This document shows positions 26,502 through 35,684 of a stretch of DNA of 64,000 nt, piece after piece. Each line of letters opens with the position of its first letter. Within the stretch, counting starts at the first letter, position 1. The DNA is from Bacteroidales bacterium (GTDB taxonomy: Bacteria > Bacteroidota > Bacteroidia > Bacteroidales > UBA932). The stretch is from contig JAQXOE010000010.1 in assembly GCA_029098505.1 (NCBI GenBank), forward strand, positions 1-64,000, read 5' to 3'. Below the pieces are notes generated by a model that saw only the letters and a list, made by a program, of their open reading frames with translations, had not been told where the DNA came from and made no database searches. A program made the position numbers and the translations under genes.

Positions 26502-28364
26502 ATGAAACTTAAGAACATTATATTCGCTATGGCATCAATCGTTGCGGCTGTGAACTTTACAGCCTGCTCGGTTGAGGATGCCGTACAGTTCCCTGTCATT
26601 GCCACAAAGCAGGCCGTTTACGAGGTCGAAGCAGAGGGAGGCGAGGTGACTGTAGCTATCGAGTCCAACGTCAGCTGGACTGCTTCAATGGCTGCCGCTA
26701 CATCAAAGGATGTTGTTGATGACGTCAAACTGCTTACCGAGAAAGGTACATTGTCAACCAAGGAGTTGAAGCTCTCTATGGGAGCCAACAGCGGCTATAA
26801 CAGAGGAGTAATCATCACCCTTACAGGTCGCGATGTTTCTACGGCTTTCCAGGTAAAGCAGAAGGGTGCTCTAGGTGAGCGTCTCGACGTCGTTACCATT
26901 GCCGAGTTCAATGATCTTCCTGTAGATGCATCGGTTTACTACCAGATTTCAGGTACCGTTACCAAGATTGCACAGTCAAGCAAGTATTCAAACTTCTACC
27001 TCAACGACGGAACAGGCGAGATTTATGTGTATGGTCTCTATGACGGTAGAGGCGGTGCACAGTTCACTGATGGCTGGCTTGACAGAATGGGCATCAAGGT
27101 GGGTTATACTATGACTCTCGGTGCTACAAGAGGTGTTTATGGAACAACCAAGGAGGCTTTGTACGCTTACCCTATCGAGTGGGCTGCACCTACTACCCCT
27201 ATAATCTCTGCAAGCGCTACCGAAGTAAGTGTTCCTGCTGTGGCTACTGAGGCCAAGTTCACACTCTCTGTAATGAATCTCAAGTCTGATTGGACTGTTA
27301 CCCCTGCTGAGAACTACGACTGGATTACCGACTACACCAAGTCAGGCAGGGAGTCTGGCGACATCGTGATTGCCCTTACTGAGAACGAAAGCACCGAAGA
27401 AGAAAGAGTGGCGAAGTTCACTGTCGCTTCAGAGGGCGCTGCCTCATTGGAGCTTACTCTCGTTCAGGAGAAGTCTACAGGTCTTCTCGAGACCATCAGC
27501 GTCGCTGATTTTCTTGCCCTTCCTGAGAATGACAGCAACACATATCAGGTGGCCGGAATCGTATCAGGCGTGAAGACTGATGGCTCTGACAAGTATGGCA
27601 ACTTCTACATTTCTGACAAGACCGGCAAGCTTTACATTTACGGTTTCGTTGGCCAGCAGGGCGGATCTACCCAGAACTTTGTCAACGTTCAGGCTGAAAT
27701 GGGCCTCAAGGACGGCGACTATATGATAGTTCAGGGAGCACGCAGCGTCTATAAAGGCGTCCCTCAGCTCAGGAATGCTTGGTATATGAGACATTATTCA
27801 TACAAGACCGCTGCTGAATTCAACGCTCTTGAGGACAATAATGACATCTTCTACACAGTATCAGGTAAGGTCAAGAGTATTGCCAATTCAACTTTTGGCA
27901 ATATTTACCTTGAGGATGAGACCGGTGAGGTTTACATCTATGGTACTCTCAACTGGAATGGCGAGACCAAGAAGTTCAGCGAACTCGGCATCAAGGTGGG
28001 TGACACCGTTACCGGTTACACCATCAAGACTTCTTACAATGGTTCGGCACAGGGCAAGAATATGCAGATAGTCCTTATCGAGTCAGAAGAAAACGGCGGT
28101 GGCAATGACAACAGCGGCGACAGTTCACAGTACAGCTCCAATGTCAAGTTCACCATCGGTGACGTGGAGAAGTCAATTGACGTGGCTGCCAATGACGCTG
28201 CTTCAGGCAGCAGCCCATATGAATTCAATCTTTCTGCTTCGGACAAGTACGAGATTGTTCTCGACAGTGCACTTGCTGCCGATACCGAAATGAAGGTGGA
28301 GACCTATGAAGGCAACAATACCGGAAAGAGAGCTTTCGTTTTGGGCGTGAATGCCGAAAAGTAA
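26502..28364 (+). CDS. Surface lipoprotein with BACON and OB-fold domains
   Basis: The 620-residue lipoprotein has a lipobox at FTACS (Cys about residue 22). Domain order read by eye: BACON 1 (~30-121, FEVEAEGGEVTVAIESNVSWTA-like), OB-fold 1 (~125-230, VSGTV-type strand then NFYLNDGTGEIYVYG), BACON 2 (~235-328), OB-fold 2 (~330-430, GNFYISDKTGKLYIYGF), OB-fold 3 (~432-530, GNIYLEDETGEVYIYGT), a Gly/Asn/Ser linker and a small C-terminal domain. The repeated [NG]-[FI]-Y-[LI]-x-D-x-TG-x-[ILV]-Y-[IV]-YG signature is found in OB-fold modules often attached to secreted nucleases in Bacteroidetes; BACON domains commonly bind surface ligands. It is co-transcribed with receptor paralog 3. A role as a ligand-capture partner of that receptor is inferred. 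Confidence 0.8.
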   Translation: MKLKNIIFAMASIVAAVNFTACSVEDAVQFPVIATKQAVYEVEAEGGEVTVAIESNVSWTASMAAATSKDVVDDVKLLTEKGTLSTKELKLSMGANSGYNRGVIITLTGRDVSTAFQVKQKGALGERLDVVTIAEFNDLPVDASVYYQISGTVTKIAQSSKYSNFYLNDGTGEIYVYGLYDGRGGAQFTDGWLDRMGIKVGYTMTLGATRGVYGTTKEALYAYPIEWAAPTTPIISASATEVSVPAVATEAKFTLSVMNLKSDWTVTPAENYDWITDYTKSGRESGDIVIALTENESTEEERVAKFTVASEGAASLELTLVQEKSTGLLETISVADFLALPENDSNTYQVAGIVSGVKTDGSDKYGNFYISDKTGKLYIYGFVGQQGGSTQNFVNVQAEMGLKDGDYMIVQGARSVYKGVPQLRNAWYMRHYSYKTAAEFNALEDNNDIFYTVSGKVKSIANSTFGNIYLEDETGEVYIYGTLNWNGETKKFSELGIKVGDTVTGYTIKTSYNGSAQGKNMQIVLIESEENGGGNDNSGDSSQYSSNVKFTIGDVEKSIDVAANDAASGSSPYEFNLSASDKYEIVLDSALAADTEMKVETYEGNNTGKRAFVLGVNAEK

Positions 28365-28385
28365 AAGCGTAAACAATAATTGAAC

Positions 28386-28420
28386 AGAAGGTGACTAAGA
28401 AGTGATTTAGTCACCTTCTT
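28386..28420 (+). terminator. Intrinsic terminator after the receptor/lipoprotein operon
   Basis: AGAAGGTGACTAA / TTTAGTCACCTTCT forms a perfect stem of at least 12 bp around a 6-7 base loop, followed by TTTCG. The U-run is short, but the stem is strong. From 28421 to 28649 I see no gene, hairpin or repeat of note. Confidence 0.75.
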
Positions 28421-28649
28421 TCGTGTGTGGATAGTCAAGTCCTTCATTGGTCGGCCTTATCTGACGTTTCACCAACCCTTTTATCTGTCTCACCCCGATT
28501 CTACTTTGCTCGCCTTGAAATTAGACGTACATTGCAGCTACTTTTCAAACATATGATGCGAGCCTGTGGTGCCTGAGCTAATGAAAAATCCCTGGTCCCA
28601 TACGTAGAATCAGTAAACAGTTTGTTCCCCACCTTCATTGCTTTCTGGT

Positions 28650-28762
28650 CGTGGGGTTTAACTCATTGTGTATCAATGCTTTAAGCTTTTATCTATGGGC
28701 AAAAAATCCCATAGGTAAATGCCTAACTTGCTGTGTGTCAGACACTTATCCCCCCCCCACGC
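28650..28762 (-). repeat. Dispersed palindromic element, copy 2 (inverted)
   Basis: About 113 bp, in the opposite orientation to the other copies: CGTGGGGTTTAACTCATTG at the left and CACTTATCCCCCCCCCACGC at the right, with TATCTATGGGC...CCCATAGGTA in the centre. It lies in the gap between the lipoprotein terminator and the sensor kinase promoter. The sequence after it (28763-28860) shows no coding potential. Confidence 0.75.
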
Positions 28763-28869
28763 TCGACCAGAGGTGAAAGCCAAACCCACTGGATTCCCCA
28801 CGAGTATCTCCTACAATCACCGCTTGAAGGGAAGCTCAAGGAGACTAAATGAATTTGAAGGACTTGCTC

Positions 28870-28900
28870 TTGAGAGAAATGAACTAAAATTTTAAATTTG
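28870..28900 (+). promoter_or_regulatory. Promoter of the TPR sensor kinase gene
   Basis: TTG (28870-28872), 20 bases, TAAATTTG (28893-28900). A start of transcription near 28907 would fall within or after the ATG at 28905, which supports the next ATG at 28920 as the translation start. Confidence 0.65.
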
Positions 28901-28919
28901 TAGTATGTTTGAATTGCCG

Positions 28920-30833
28920 ATGAAAAACATTCGACTGCTGCTTATTTTGATACTCTCTGTTGTCTCTATGACATCAGTCCGTTCTTTCGCACAGAACAAT
29001 AGCCTGAAGATTGACGATTCCTGCTATCCTTCTTTCAGACAAGCGGATTCTCTTGTGGGTACTGACAGGTTTCCGGCTCTGATTCAAGAGTTTGAAAACA
29101 AGGCCCTTTCCGTTGAAGACAAAAAAGCCCAGGTGCTGGTGTATGTCCTTAAACTCAGGGATGCCAAGGCGACTGGACCAGATGAGAAGGTGGATAAGTA
29201 CTATGAAGAACTGAAGGAAGTAGCCAAGAGGCTGGATTATCTCCAGTACTATTTCTACGCCTATCATCTGAAGGCTGTTTATTATTACAACTGCGGCTTC
29301 CAGGCCAAGGCCTATAGAATCAGTGAGGAAATGCTGGATGAAGCAGTGGCTATGGACAATGAATATGGCTGCTGGTTCAGTGCCAGGAACATTGCTGACC
29401 TGTATATGGACAGCTACAAACTATCCAGGGCCAAGGAATACCTGCTTAAGGCGGTTGAGATTTATGAGAATACCGACAATAGGACCATCAAGGTCCAGGC
29501 TATGTCGAAGACCTATATGGACCTGGCTAGGTGTGACGAGCTCGGCACTCCTGATTTTGAGAAGTATTTGGACAAGGCTCTCGCTACAGCCAGGGTTTCT
29601 ACCGATACTCTGACCGTGTATTTCTACAGAGCTTGCAATTCAGTACTGAAAAAGAACTTCGCCGAATACAACAAATACAAGGAAATCTGTCTGAACAACA
29701 CCCAGCTGAAGAGAGTGCGCGCTCAAGCAAGTGTGGACTTTATGATGGCGGACGCAGCTGTAAGTGGCGATTGGGACTACTTCCTTGAGGCCTTGAAGGG
29801 CCTGAACCATCACGAGGATCTTTCATTCGTTACCCAACTGGCTGCAAAGTACGGTAATCTGGATGTGGTCACCGAGTGCTATCAGCGCCATATTATGCTG
29901 ATATACAACTCCCGTGACCACGAAGTCCAGCGTACTATCGAGCAATTGGAGCTCAAGGTGGAGAACGACAAGCTGAACCAGACCATCATACAGCAGAAGG
30001 GGAGGACCAACCGCATCCTGATGGTGACCTCATTGATACTCCTTCTCGCCGCCCTCTTCATCTCCGTAGCCTCCATCTATTACATCAGGAAATTGCGCAG
30101 GATGAGGAAGGAGGCGGAGTCTGCCAACAAGATGAAGACACGCTTCATCCAGAATATGAACCACGAGATCCGCACCCCTCTGAACGCGATTGTGGGCTTC
30201 ACCCAGTTGCTCATTGCCGATGACGAGCTCACTGAAGAGGAGAAGCAGCGCTACGGCCGCTATATCAGCAACAATTCATCCCTGCTGATGATGCTGATTG
30301 ACGACATACTCGACATTTCCGATGTGGACAACGGCCAGTACCGTCTGGCAATAGGCAACTGCAATGTGGAAGAAATCTGCAACAATGCGATGAACACCGT
30401 CGAGACCAGAGTCCCTGCTGGAGTGGAATACCGCTATGAGAAAGGAACACCGGAGGGTTTCGTCATTGAGACTGACGGACGCAGGGTGCAGCAGGTGCTG
30501 ATCAATTTCCTGACCAATTCCTGCAAGCATACGTGCTCCGGAGAGATAGTCCTCGCCTGCAGTCTGGAGGAAAATCTGGGCTCCATCACTTTCTCCGTAC
30601 GCGATACGGGTGGCGGTGTGCCGCTTGAATCTGCCGAAGAGATTTTCAACCGCTTTGCCAAGCTTGACGGTTTCAAGCAGGGCTCGGGCCTCGGCCTGAA
30701 CATCTGCCGCGTAATTGCCGGCAAACTGGGCGGCAGAGTGGACATTGACCGCAATTACGGCCGTTGTGCCGATCCGCAGGCGAAGGGAGCCAGGTTCGTA
30801 TTCATATTGCCATTGACGGCACCAACTGACTAG
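28920..30833 (+). CDS. Sensor histidine kinase with periplasmic TPR-like sensor domain
   Basis: The 637-residue kinase has a signal peptide (MKNIRLLLILILSVVSM...SFAQ), a helical TPR-like periplasmic region (about residues 30-340), a coiled segment, one membrane helix (ILMVTSLILLLAALFISVASIYYI, ~365-388), a HisKA domain with phospho-His in NMNHEIRTPLNAIVGFTQLL (His about 415) and a HATPase domain with N box (VLINFLTNSCKH), DTGGG and GSGLGLNICR motifs. It lacks a receiver domain, and no response-regulator gene is adjacent, so its partner is elsewhere. It stands between the receptor block and a secreted nuclease. The ATG at 28920 was preferred over 28905 because of the signal peptide and promoter position. 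Confidence 0.9.
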   Translation: MKNIRLLLILILSVVSMTSVRSFAQNNSLKIDDSCYPSFRQADSLVGTDRFPALIQEFENKALSVEDKKAQVLVYVLKLRDAKATGPDEKVDKYYEELKEVAKRLDYLQYYFYAYHLKAVYYYNCGFQAKAYRISEEMLDEAVAMDNEYGCWFSARNIADLYMDSYKLSRAKEYLLKAVEIYENTDNRTIKVQAMSKTYMDLARCDELGTPDFEKYLDKALATARVSTDTLTVYFYRACNSVLKKNFAEYNKYKEICLNNTQLKRVRAQASVDFMMADAAVSGDWDYFLEALKGLNHHEDLSFVTQLAAKYGNLDVVTECYQRHIMLIYNSRDHEVQRTIEQLELKVENDKLNQTIIQQKGRTNRILMVTSLILLLAALFISVASIYYIRKLRRMRKEAESANKMKTRFIQNMNHEIRTPLNAIVGFTQLLIADDELTEEEKQRYGRYISNNSSLLMMLIDDILDISDVDNGQYRLAIGNCNVEEICNNAMNTVETRVPAGVEYRYEKGTPEGFVIETDGRRVQQVLINFLTNSCKHTCSGEIVLACSLEENLGSITFSVRDTGGGVPLESAEEIFNRFAKLDGFKQGSGLGLNICRVIAGKLGGRVDIDRNYGRCADPQAKGARFVFILPLTAPTD

Positions 30834-30836
30834 CGT

Positions 30837-32370
30837 ATGAAGAAAAGGGCAGTGGTATTATTTCTCGTTTTTCTGGCGGGTATCTCGCTGGGGGGCGGGC
30901 GTTTGCATTGCCCAGAACAATCCTTACGAGATAGATGATACCTGTTATCCCGCCTATGTGGAGGCGGAAGCGTTGATCGGCAAGCCTGAATTCGCGGAAT
31001 ATCTGGGCAGGTTCGAGATACTGGCGAAGCTGGCGGAGGACTCGAAGGCATTGACGCTCGCAGATGTGATACGTCTCAAGGATGCGATTCGCCGCGATGA
31101 TCCCTCACTTACCGACTCCTGTCTGGAGCTGGCTCTTAAAAGTTCTCTCGAGTCGGGCTACCTGCAGTATTATTTCTATTCCTACTATCTCGCCGCCATT
31201 TCCTATTTCAACAAGGATATCAAGTCCAGAACTTTCGAGATTCTTGACCATATGCGCGAAGATGCTGAGCTGATGGACAATGACTACGGCCGCTGGTATT
31301 GCTCCGCCACACTCGGGGACTATTATTTGGCCTCGTGCAAGATCGAGCTTGCGAGAAAGCATTTCCAGGAAGCGCTGGATGTCCACGCCAAAACTGACGA
31401 CCCGACTATCAAAAAGCAGCCAACCAGCAGGCTTTATGCCTCTGTAGCATCTACTTACGAGTATGATGCTCCTGAAAGGGACTATAATCTCGACCAGGCC
31501 CTCGCCACTGCATTCTATCCGTCTGACAGCCTGAGGGTTTATTTTTACAGGCTGTGCCAGGCCGCATTGGCCAAGGACGAAAACCAGTATTGCCGCTATA
31601 GGAAACTGTGTGACGACAGCTACTATCTGGACCGTGCCCACCGCAGAGGTTCGAAACTCGTCAATATGACCGACTTGGCCATTGCCGGCAACTGGAAGGA
31701 ATTCTCCAGCCTCAAAAGAGGAGTCTCCAATCTGGAGGACCTGTGCTATCTCTGTTCATTGACAAAGGTCTATGGCAATATCGACGAGTGCGCAAGTATC
31801 TACGACCTGATTCTGCGCAAGGTCAATAATATGAATGACAATGAGATAGGCTCCATTCTTGACGAACTGTCGCTGCAGATGGAAAACAGCAGGCTCAATC
31901 AGCTCACCCTGGACCAGAAGGCCTGGTACAACAGGATACTTGCCCTTACTGTCCTCGTACTACTCATTGCCGCTGTCCTGGTGGCTGTGCTTTCGTATTC
32001 GTATCTGACCAGAATGCGCAAAATCAAGCGCAAAGCGGAGGCCGCCAACAATATGAAGACACGTTTCATCCGCAACATCAATCACGAAATACGCACCCCT
32101 CTGAACGCAATCGTCGGTTTCACGCAGCTGCTGACCTCCGATGACGAACTCAGTGACGAGGACAGATTGCGCTACGGAGGGTATATTGCCGAGAATTCCG
32201 CCATTCTGATGAAGCTGATCGACGAGATCCTGGACGTTTCGTATGCTGAGAATGATGAAAGCATCTTGACCACGAAACGGTACAATGTCGATGAAATGTG
32301 TGCCAATGCTATGCGTGCCGTTGATACCGCAGAGCCGTCGTCACGCGATTCGAATTCCGATATTCATTGA
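30837..32370 (+). pseudogene. Broken paralog of the TPR sensor kinase
   Basis: The reading frame from ATG 30837 gives a signal peptide (MKKRAVVLFLVFLAGISLG) but shifts at a run of six G (30890-30895) and stops soon after. Removing one G restores ...IAQNNPYEIDDTCYPAYVEAEAL, which joins the 470-residue track ORF and aligns with the upstream kinase (NNSLKIDDSCYPSFRQADSL). The TPR-like part, membrane helix and H box (NINHEIRTPLNAIVGFTQLL) are intact, but the protein ends with MRAVDTAEPSSRDSNSDIH and has no ATPase domain. With two independent lesions it is most likely a decaying duplicate; a sequencing error at the G run could explain only the first. Confidence 0.8.
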
Positions 32371-32426
32371 ACATCGTGAAATAATTCTTATCTTTACGGC
32401 TTGATGTTCCACTATTTGTAAAGGAA

Positions 32427-33602
32427 ATGAAAAAAAGCAGAATCTTTTGTATCCTGTCACTTCTGGCTTGTGCCACAGGCCTTATCTGGACAGCTCTTTC
32501 TTGTGACCAGACGGATCCCCAGGACCGGGTTGTTCTGGAAATTACTCTTGACAATAATGAACTTCCGGGACAGAAGGCCGTATATCCCCTCCACGTTTCC
32601 GCTGATGGTTCCTGGACCATCACCAAGGACGCTGACTGGCTCAGAGTGTCTCCGAATGAGGGAGTGGGCTCTCAGGATGTCGAGCTCACCGTCCAGGCGA
32701 ACAATTCCAACGCCGACCGTGTCTGCACCCTCGTTATAGAGAACAGCCGTACCAGCTCCAGATGCCGTGTAAAGCAGCTCAAAAGCGGAGAAATTGACGC
32801 ACCGGGCTGGCTTGAGCTTCCTGCGATCAAGAACGATGATGACCATTTCTTCGTCACCCATGATTTCCAGGCCGACGGCAACACTTACAGAAACTATGCT
32901 TACTTCCTCAACAAGGACGGCAAGGTGGCTGAATGGGTGGCATATCCTCTGAATGCCGGCCTCAAGGGCAGTGGCAGCAGGGATGACGCCTGGGGCACTG
33001 AAGAGGCTCCGAATCTTGACCCGAAGGTTTCGAGGGAATATCAGGCCGTACTCCATCACGCATACACCGACAAGAGCAGCTATGGCAGAGGCCATCAGAT
33101 TCCTTCCGCCGACCGTTATCGCGGCAATTCCAACGCAATGACCTACTACGGCACCAATATGACCCCTCAGAGAAAGAACTTCAACCAGGGCATATGGGCT
33201 ACCCTCGAGAACAAGGTCCGCAGCTGGGCCAACCAGTACAGCAAGCCTGATGGCGTGGATACCCTTTACGTGGTGACAGGCTGCTCCCTGGAAGGTGTCA
33301 AGGACTATACCACCGACAATGACGGCAAGAAGATAGCCGTTCCTACAGGTTACTACAAGGCTCTCCTGGCATACAAGAAAGATACAAAATTCGGTGTCAA
33401 CGGCTACAGTTCGATTGCTTTCTACTTCGACCACAAGGATTATCCGAATACTGATGCAGCCATCTTCGAACAGGCTATGACCGTAAACGAACTCGAGAAG
33501 AAGCTCGGAATCGATTTCTTCGCCAATCTTCCTGCATTGATAGGCAGCGAGAACGCCGAGGCTGTCGAGGACCTCGAAGACAACTGGTTCAGAAACAACT
33601 AA
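32427..33602 (+). CDS. Exported DNA/RNA non-specific endonuclease (NUC1 family) with BACON domain
   Basis: The 391-residue lipoprotein (Cys about residue 26 in WTALSC) has a BACON domain at about 35-120 (YPLHVSADGSWTITKDADWLRVSPNEGVGSQDVELTVQ) and a NUC1/beta-beta-alpha-Me nuclease domain at about 130-375. The catalytic motif is YGRGHQIPSADR (His about residue 221; the family form is DRGH), and TNMTPQRKNFNQGIWATLE supplies the Mg2+-ligand Asn. Enzymes of this family cut DNA and RNA without sequence preference. Its exported location and the shared BACON architecture with the OB-fold lipoprotein 4 kb upstream suggest a common function in extracellular nucleic acid use. The next gene starts 6 bp downstream. 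Confidence 0.9.
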   Translation: MKKSRIFCILSLLACATGLIWTALSCDQTDPQDRVVLEITLDNNELPGQKAVYPLHVSADGSWTITKDADWLRVSPNEGVGSQDVELTVQANNSNADRVCTLVIENSRTSSRCRVKQLKSGEIDAPGWLELPAIKNDDDHFFVTHDFQADGNTYRNYAYFLNKDGKVAEWVAYPLNAGLKGSGSRDDAWGTEEAPNLDPKVSREYQAVLHHAYTDKSSYGRGHQIPSADRYRGNSNAMTYYGTNMTPQRKNFNQGIWATLENKVRSWANQYSKPDGVDTLYVVTGCSLEGVKDYTTDNDGKKIAVPTGYYKALLAYKKDTKFGVNGYSSIAFYFDHKDYPNTDAAIFEQAMTVNELEKKLGIDFFANLPALIGSENAEAVEDLEDNWFRNN

Positions 33603-33608
33603 AAGAAT

Positions 33609-35627
33609 ATGAAAAAAATACTTTATTGCGCAGCAGCGGTACTGGCTATGACTGCATGTACTAACAAACAGACTACCAATCCTTTCCTTGAAGATTGGAC
33701 CACTCCGTACGGAATTCCTCCGTTCGACAGGATTCAGATGAGCGACTACCTTCCTGCCATCAAGGCGGGTATCGAGCAGCAGAGCGCTGAGATAGAGGCG
33801 ATTATCACCAACACCGAGACTCCTGACTTCGACAATGTCATTGGAGCATTGGATCTTTCTGGAGAAATCCTCGGCAAGGTTCAGGGAGTGCTTTTCAACC
33901 TCTCCGAGACTGAGAACAGTCCCGAGATGGAGGCACTCATCGAGGAGGTTACCCCTATCCTTTCGGAGCACAGCGACAACATCTATATGAACAAGGACCT
34001 CTTCAAGAAGGTTGAAGCCGTCTACAATGCTGACCAGTCGGGACTTACACGAGAGCAGCAGATGGTTCTCAAGAAGACCTACGACGCCTTCTACCGTAAC
34101 GGCATCGCCCTCGACGAAGAGAAGCAGGCCCGTCTCCGCGAAATCAATACAGAAATGTCCCTCAAGGAGAACAAGCTCAGCAGCAATATCCTCGCAGAGA
34201 ACAATGCCTTCAAGGAAAAATATGGAGTGGCCATTTCAGCCTATCCTACCGCAATGACCACAACTGAGGACAGATCACTGCGCGAGGAGATGTTCAAGGC
34301 TTATTCAAGCCGTTGCCACAATGGCAATGAGTACGACAACCGCCAGCTCTTCCTCGAGTTGATGGCTCTCCGCATCGAGAAGGCCAACATTATGGGTTAC
34401 GAGACCCCTGCGGACTTCATCCTCGAGCCTAAGATGGCTCACGATGCTGCCACTGTTGAGGCTTTCCTCTCTGATATTATGGCCGCTTCCGTAAAGAAGG
34501 CGAAGGGAGAAATCGTTGATATGCAGAAGGTTATGGATAAGGATATAGCTGCCGGAATCCTCCCTTCAGGTTCAAGAATCAAGCCTTGGGACTGGTGGTA
34601 CTATGCCGAGAAGGTGCGCAAGGAAAAGTACGACCTTGACGAGGAACTCACCAAGCCATACTTTGAAATGGAGAACGTGAAGAAGGGTGTCTTCGAATGC
34701 GCTCATATGCTTTATGGGGTAAACTTCGAGAAGCTTGAGGACGTCCCTTCATACAATGATGTCACCGAGACCTACAAGCTCACATACGATGACGGTTCGC
34801 TCATAGGAATCTTCATCTGCGACTACTTCCCTCGCGACAGCAAGAGAGGCGGTGCATGGATGAACAATTTCCGCGACCAGTACAGGGATGCCCAGGGCAA
34901 TGACGTCCGCCCTATCATTGTCAATGTCGGCAATTTCAGCTCTCCTGACGAGAACGGCATCGCCCTTCTCACTGTCGATGAGGTGCAGACCGCCTTCCAC
35001 GAGTTCGGACACGCTCTCCACGGATTGCTCAGCAAGTGCAATTACAAGTCAGTCAGCGGAACCAGCGTACAGCGCGACTTCGTGGAGACCTTCTCCCAGT
35101 TCAATGAAAACTGGGCCTTCCAGCCTGAACTCCTGGCCAAGTATGCCAAGCATTATCAGACAGGTGAGCTTATTCCTGAAGATCTGGTCAAGAAAATCAA
35201 CAATGCCCTTAAGTTCAATCAGGGCTTTATGACCACTGAACTTACAGCCGCTTCAATACTCGATATGAAATGGCACGAGCTCTCAAGTGTCGAGGGCATA
35301 GATGTGGATGCTTTCGAGGCTGAGGCTTGCAAGGAAATGGGACTCATTGACGAGATTATTCCGAGATATCGCACCACCTATTTCAATCATATTTTCTCAA
35401 GCGGCTATTCAGCAGGCTATTACGGTTATCTCTGGGCTGAAGTGCTCGACAAGGACGCTTTCCAGGCTTTTGAGGATAATGGCGTTTGGGACCTCGAACT
35501 TGCAAAGAAGTTCAAGGAGACCTTCCTCGAGAAGGGCGGTAGCGAGGAGGCAATGATCCTCTATCACCAGTTCCGTGGCCAGGATCCCGACACAGCTCCT
35601 ATGCTTCGCGGACGCGGCTTGCTTTGA
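33609..35627 (+). CDS. M3-family metallopeptidase lipoprotein (peptidyl-dipeptidase Dcp type)
   Basis: The 672-residue lipoprotein (LAMTAC lipobox, Cys about residue 17) has the zinc motif FHEFGHALHGLLSKC (HExxH at about residues 462-466) and the downstream glutamate region of M3 peptidases, with the family features SGTSVQRDFVETFSQFNENW and YNHIFSSGYSAGYYGYLWAEVLDKDAF-like ends. Dcp-type enzymes release dipeptides from the C-terminus of peptides. It lies 6 bp after the nuclease gene and is likely co-transcribed with it, which could indicate a joint nutrient-scavenging role, although M3 peptidases of this type are widespread in Bacteroidales. Confidence 0.93.
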   Translation: MKKILYCAAAVLAMTACTNKQTTNPFLEDWTTPYGIPPFDRIQMSDYLPAIKAGIEQQSAEIEAIITNTETPDFDNVIGALDLSGEILGKVQGVLFNLSETENSPEMEALIEEVTPILSEHSDNIYMNKDLFKKVEAVYNADQSGLTREQQMVLKKTYDAFYRNGIALDEEKQARLREINTEMSLKENKLSSNILAENNAFKEKYGVAISAYPTAMTTTEDRSLREEMFKAYSSRCHNGNEYDNRQLFLELMALRIEKANIMGYETPADFILEPKMAHDAATVEAFLSDIMAASVKKAKGEIVDMQKVMDKDIAAGILPSGSRIKPWDWWYYAEKVRKEKYDLDEELTKPYFEMENVKKGVFECAHMLYGVNFEKLEDVPSYNDVTETYKLTYDDGSLIGIFICDYFPRDSKRGGAWMNNFRDQYRDAQGNDVRPIIVNVGNFSSPDENGIALLTVDEVQTAFHEFGHALHGLLSKCNYKSVSGTSVQRDFVETFSQFNENWAFQPELLAKYAKHYQTGELIPEDLVKKINNALKFNQGFMTTELTAASILDMKWHELSSVEGIDVDAFEAEACKEMGLIDEIIPRYRTTYFNHIFSSGYSAGYYGYLWAEVLDKDAFQAFEDNGVWDLELAKKFKETFLEKGGSEEAMILYHQFRGQDPDTAPMLRGRGLL

Positions 35628-35684
35628 TGCCGGGGGATAATTAATCGACAATAGACAAAATATAATAAACATTAGATACAAGAA

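Noticed and set aside
28421-28649. Possible gene remnant between the lipoprotein terminator and element copy 2
   Set aside because: No open frame of useful length, no similarity to neighbouring genes and no repeat or hairpin seen.
32457-33971. 504-residue minus-strand ORF
   Set aside because: It lies antisense to the NUC1 nuclease and the start of the M3 peptidase, both of which have clear motifs and signal peptides. The antisense translation shows no recognisable domain and is a result of codon bias.
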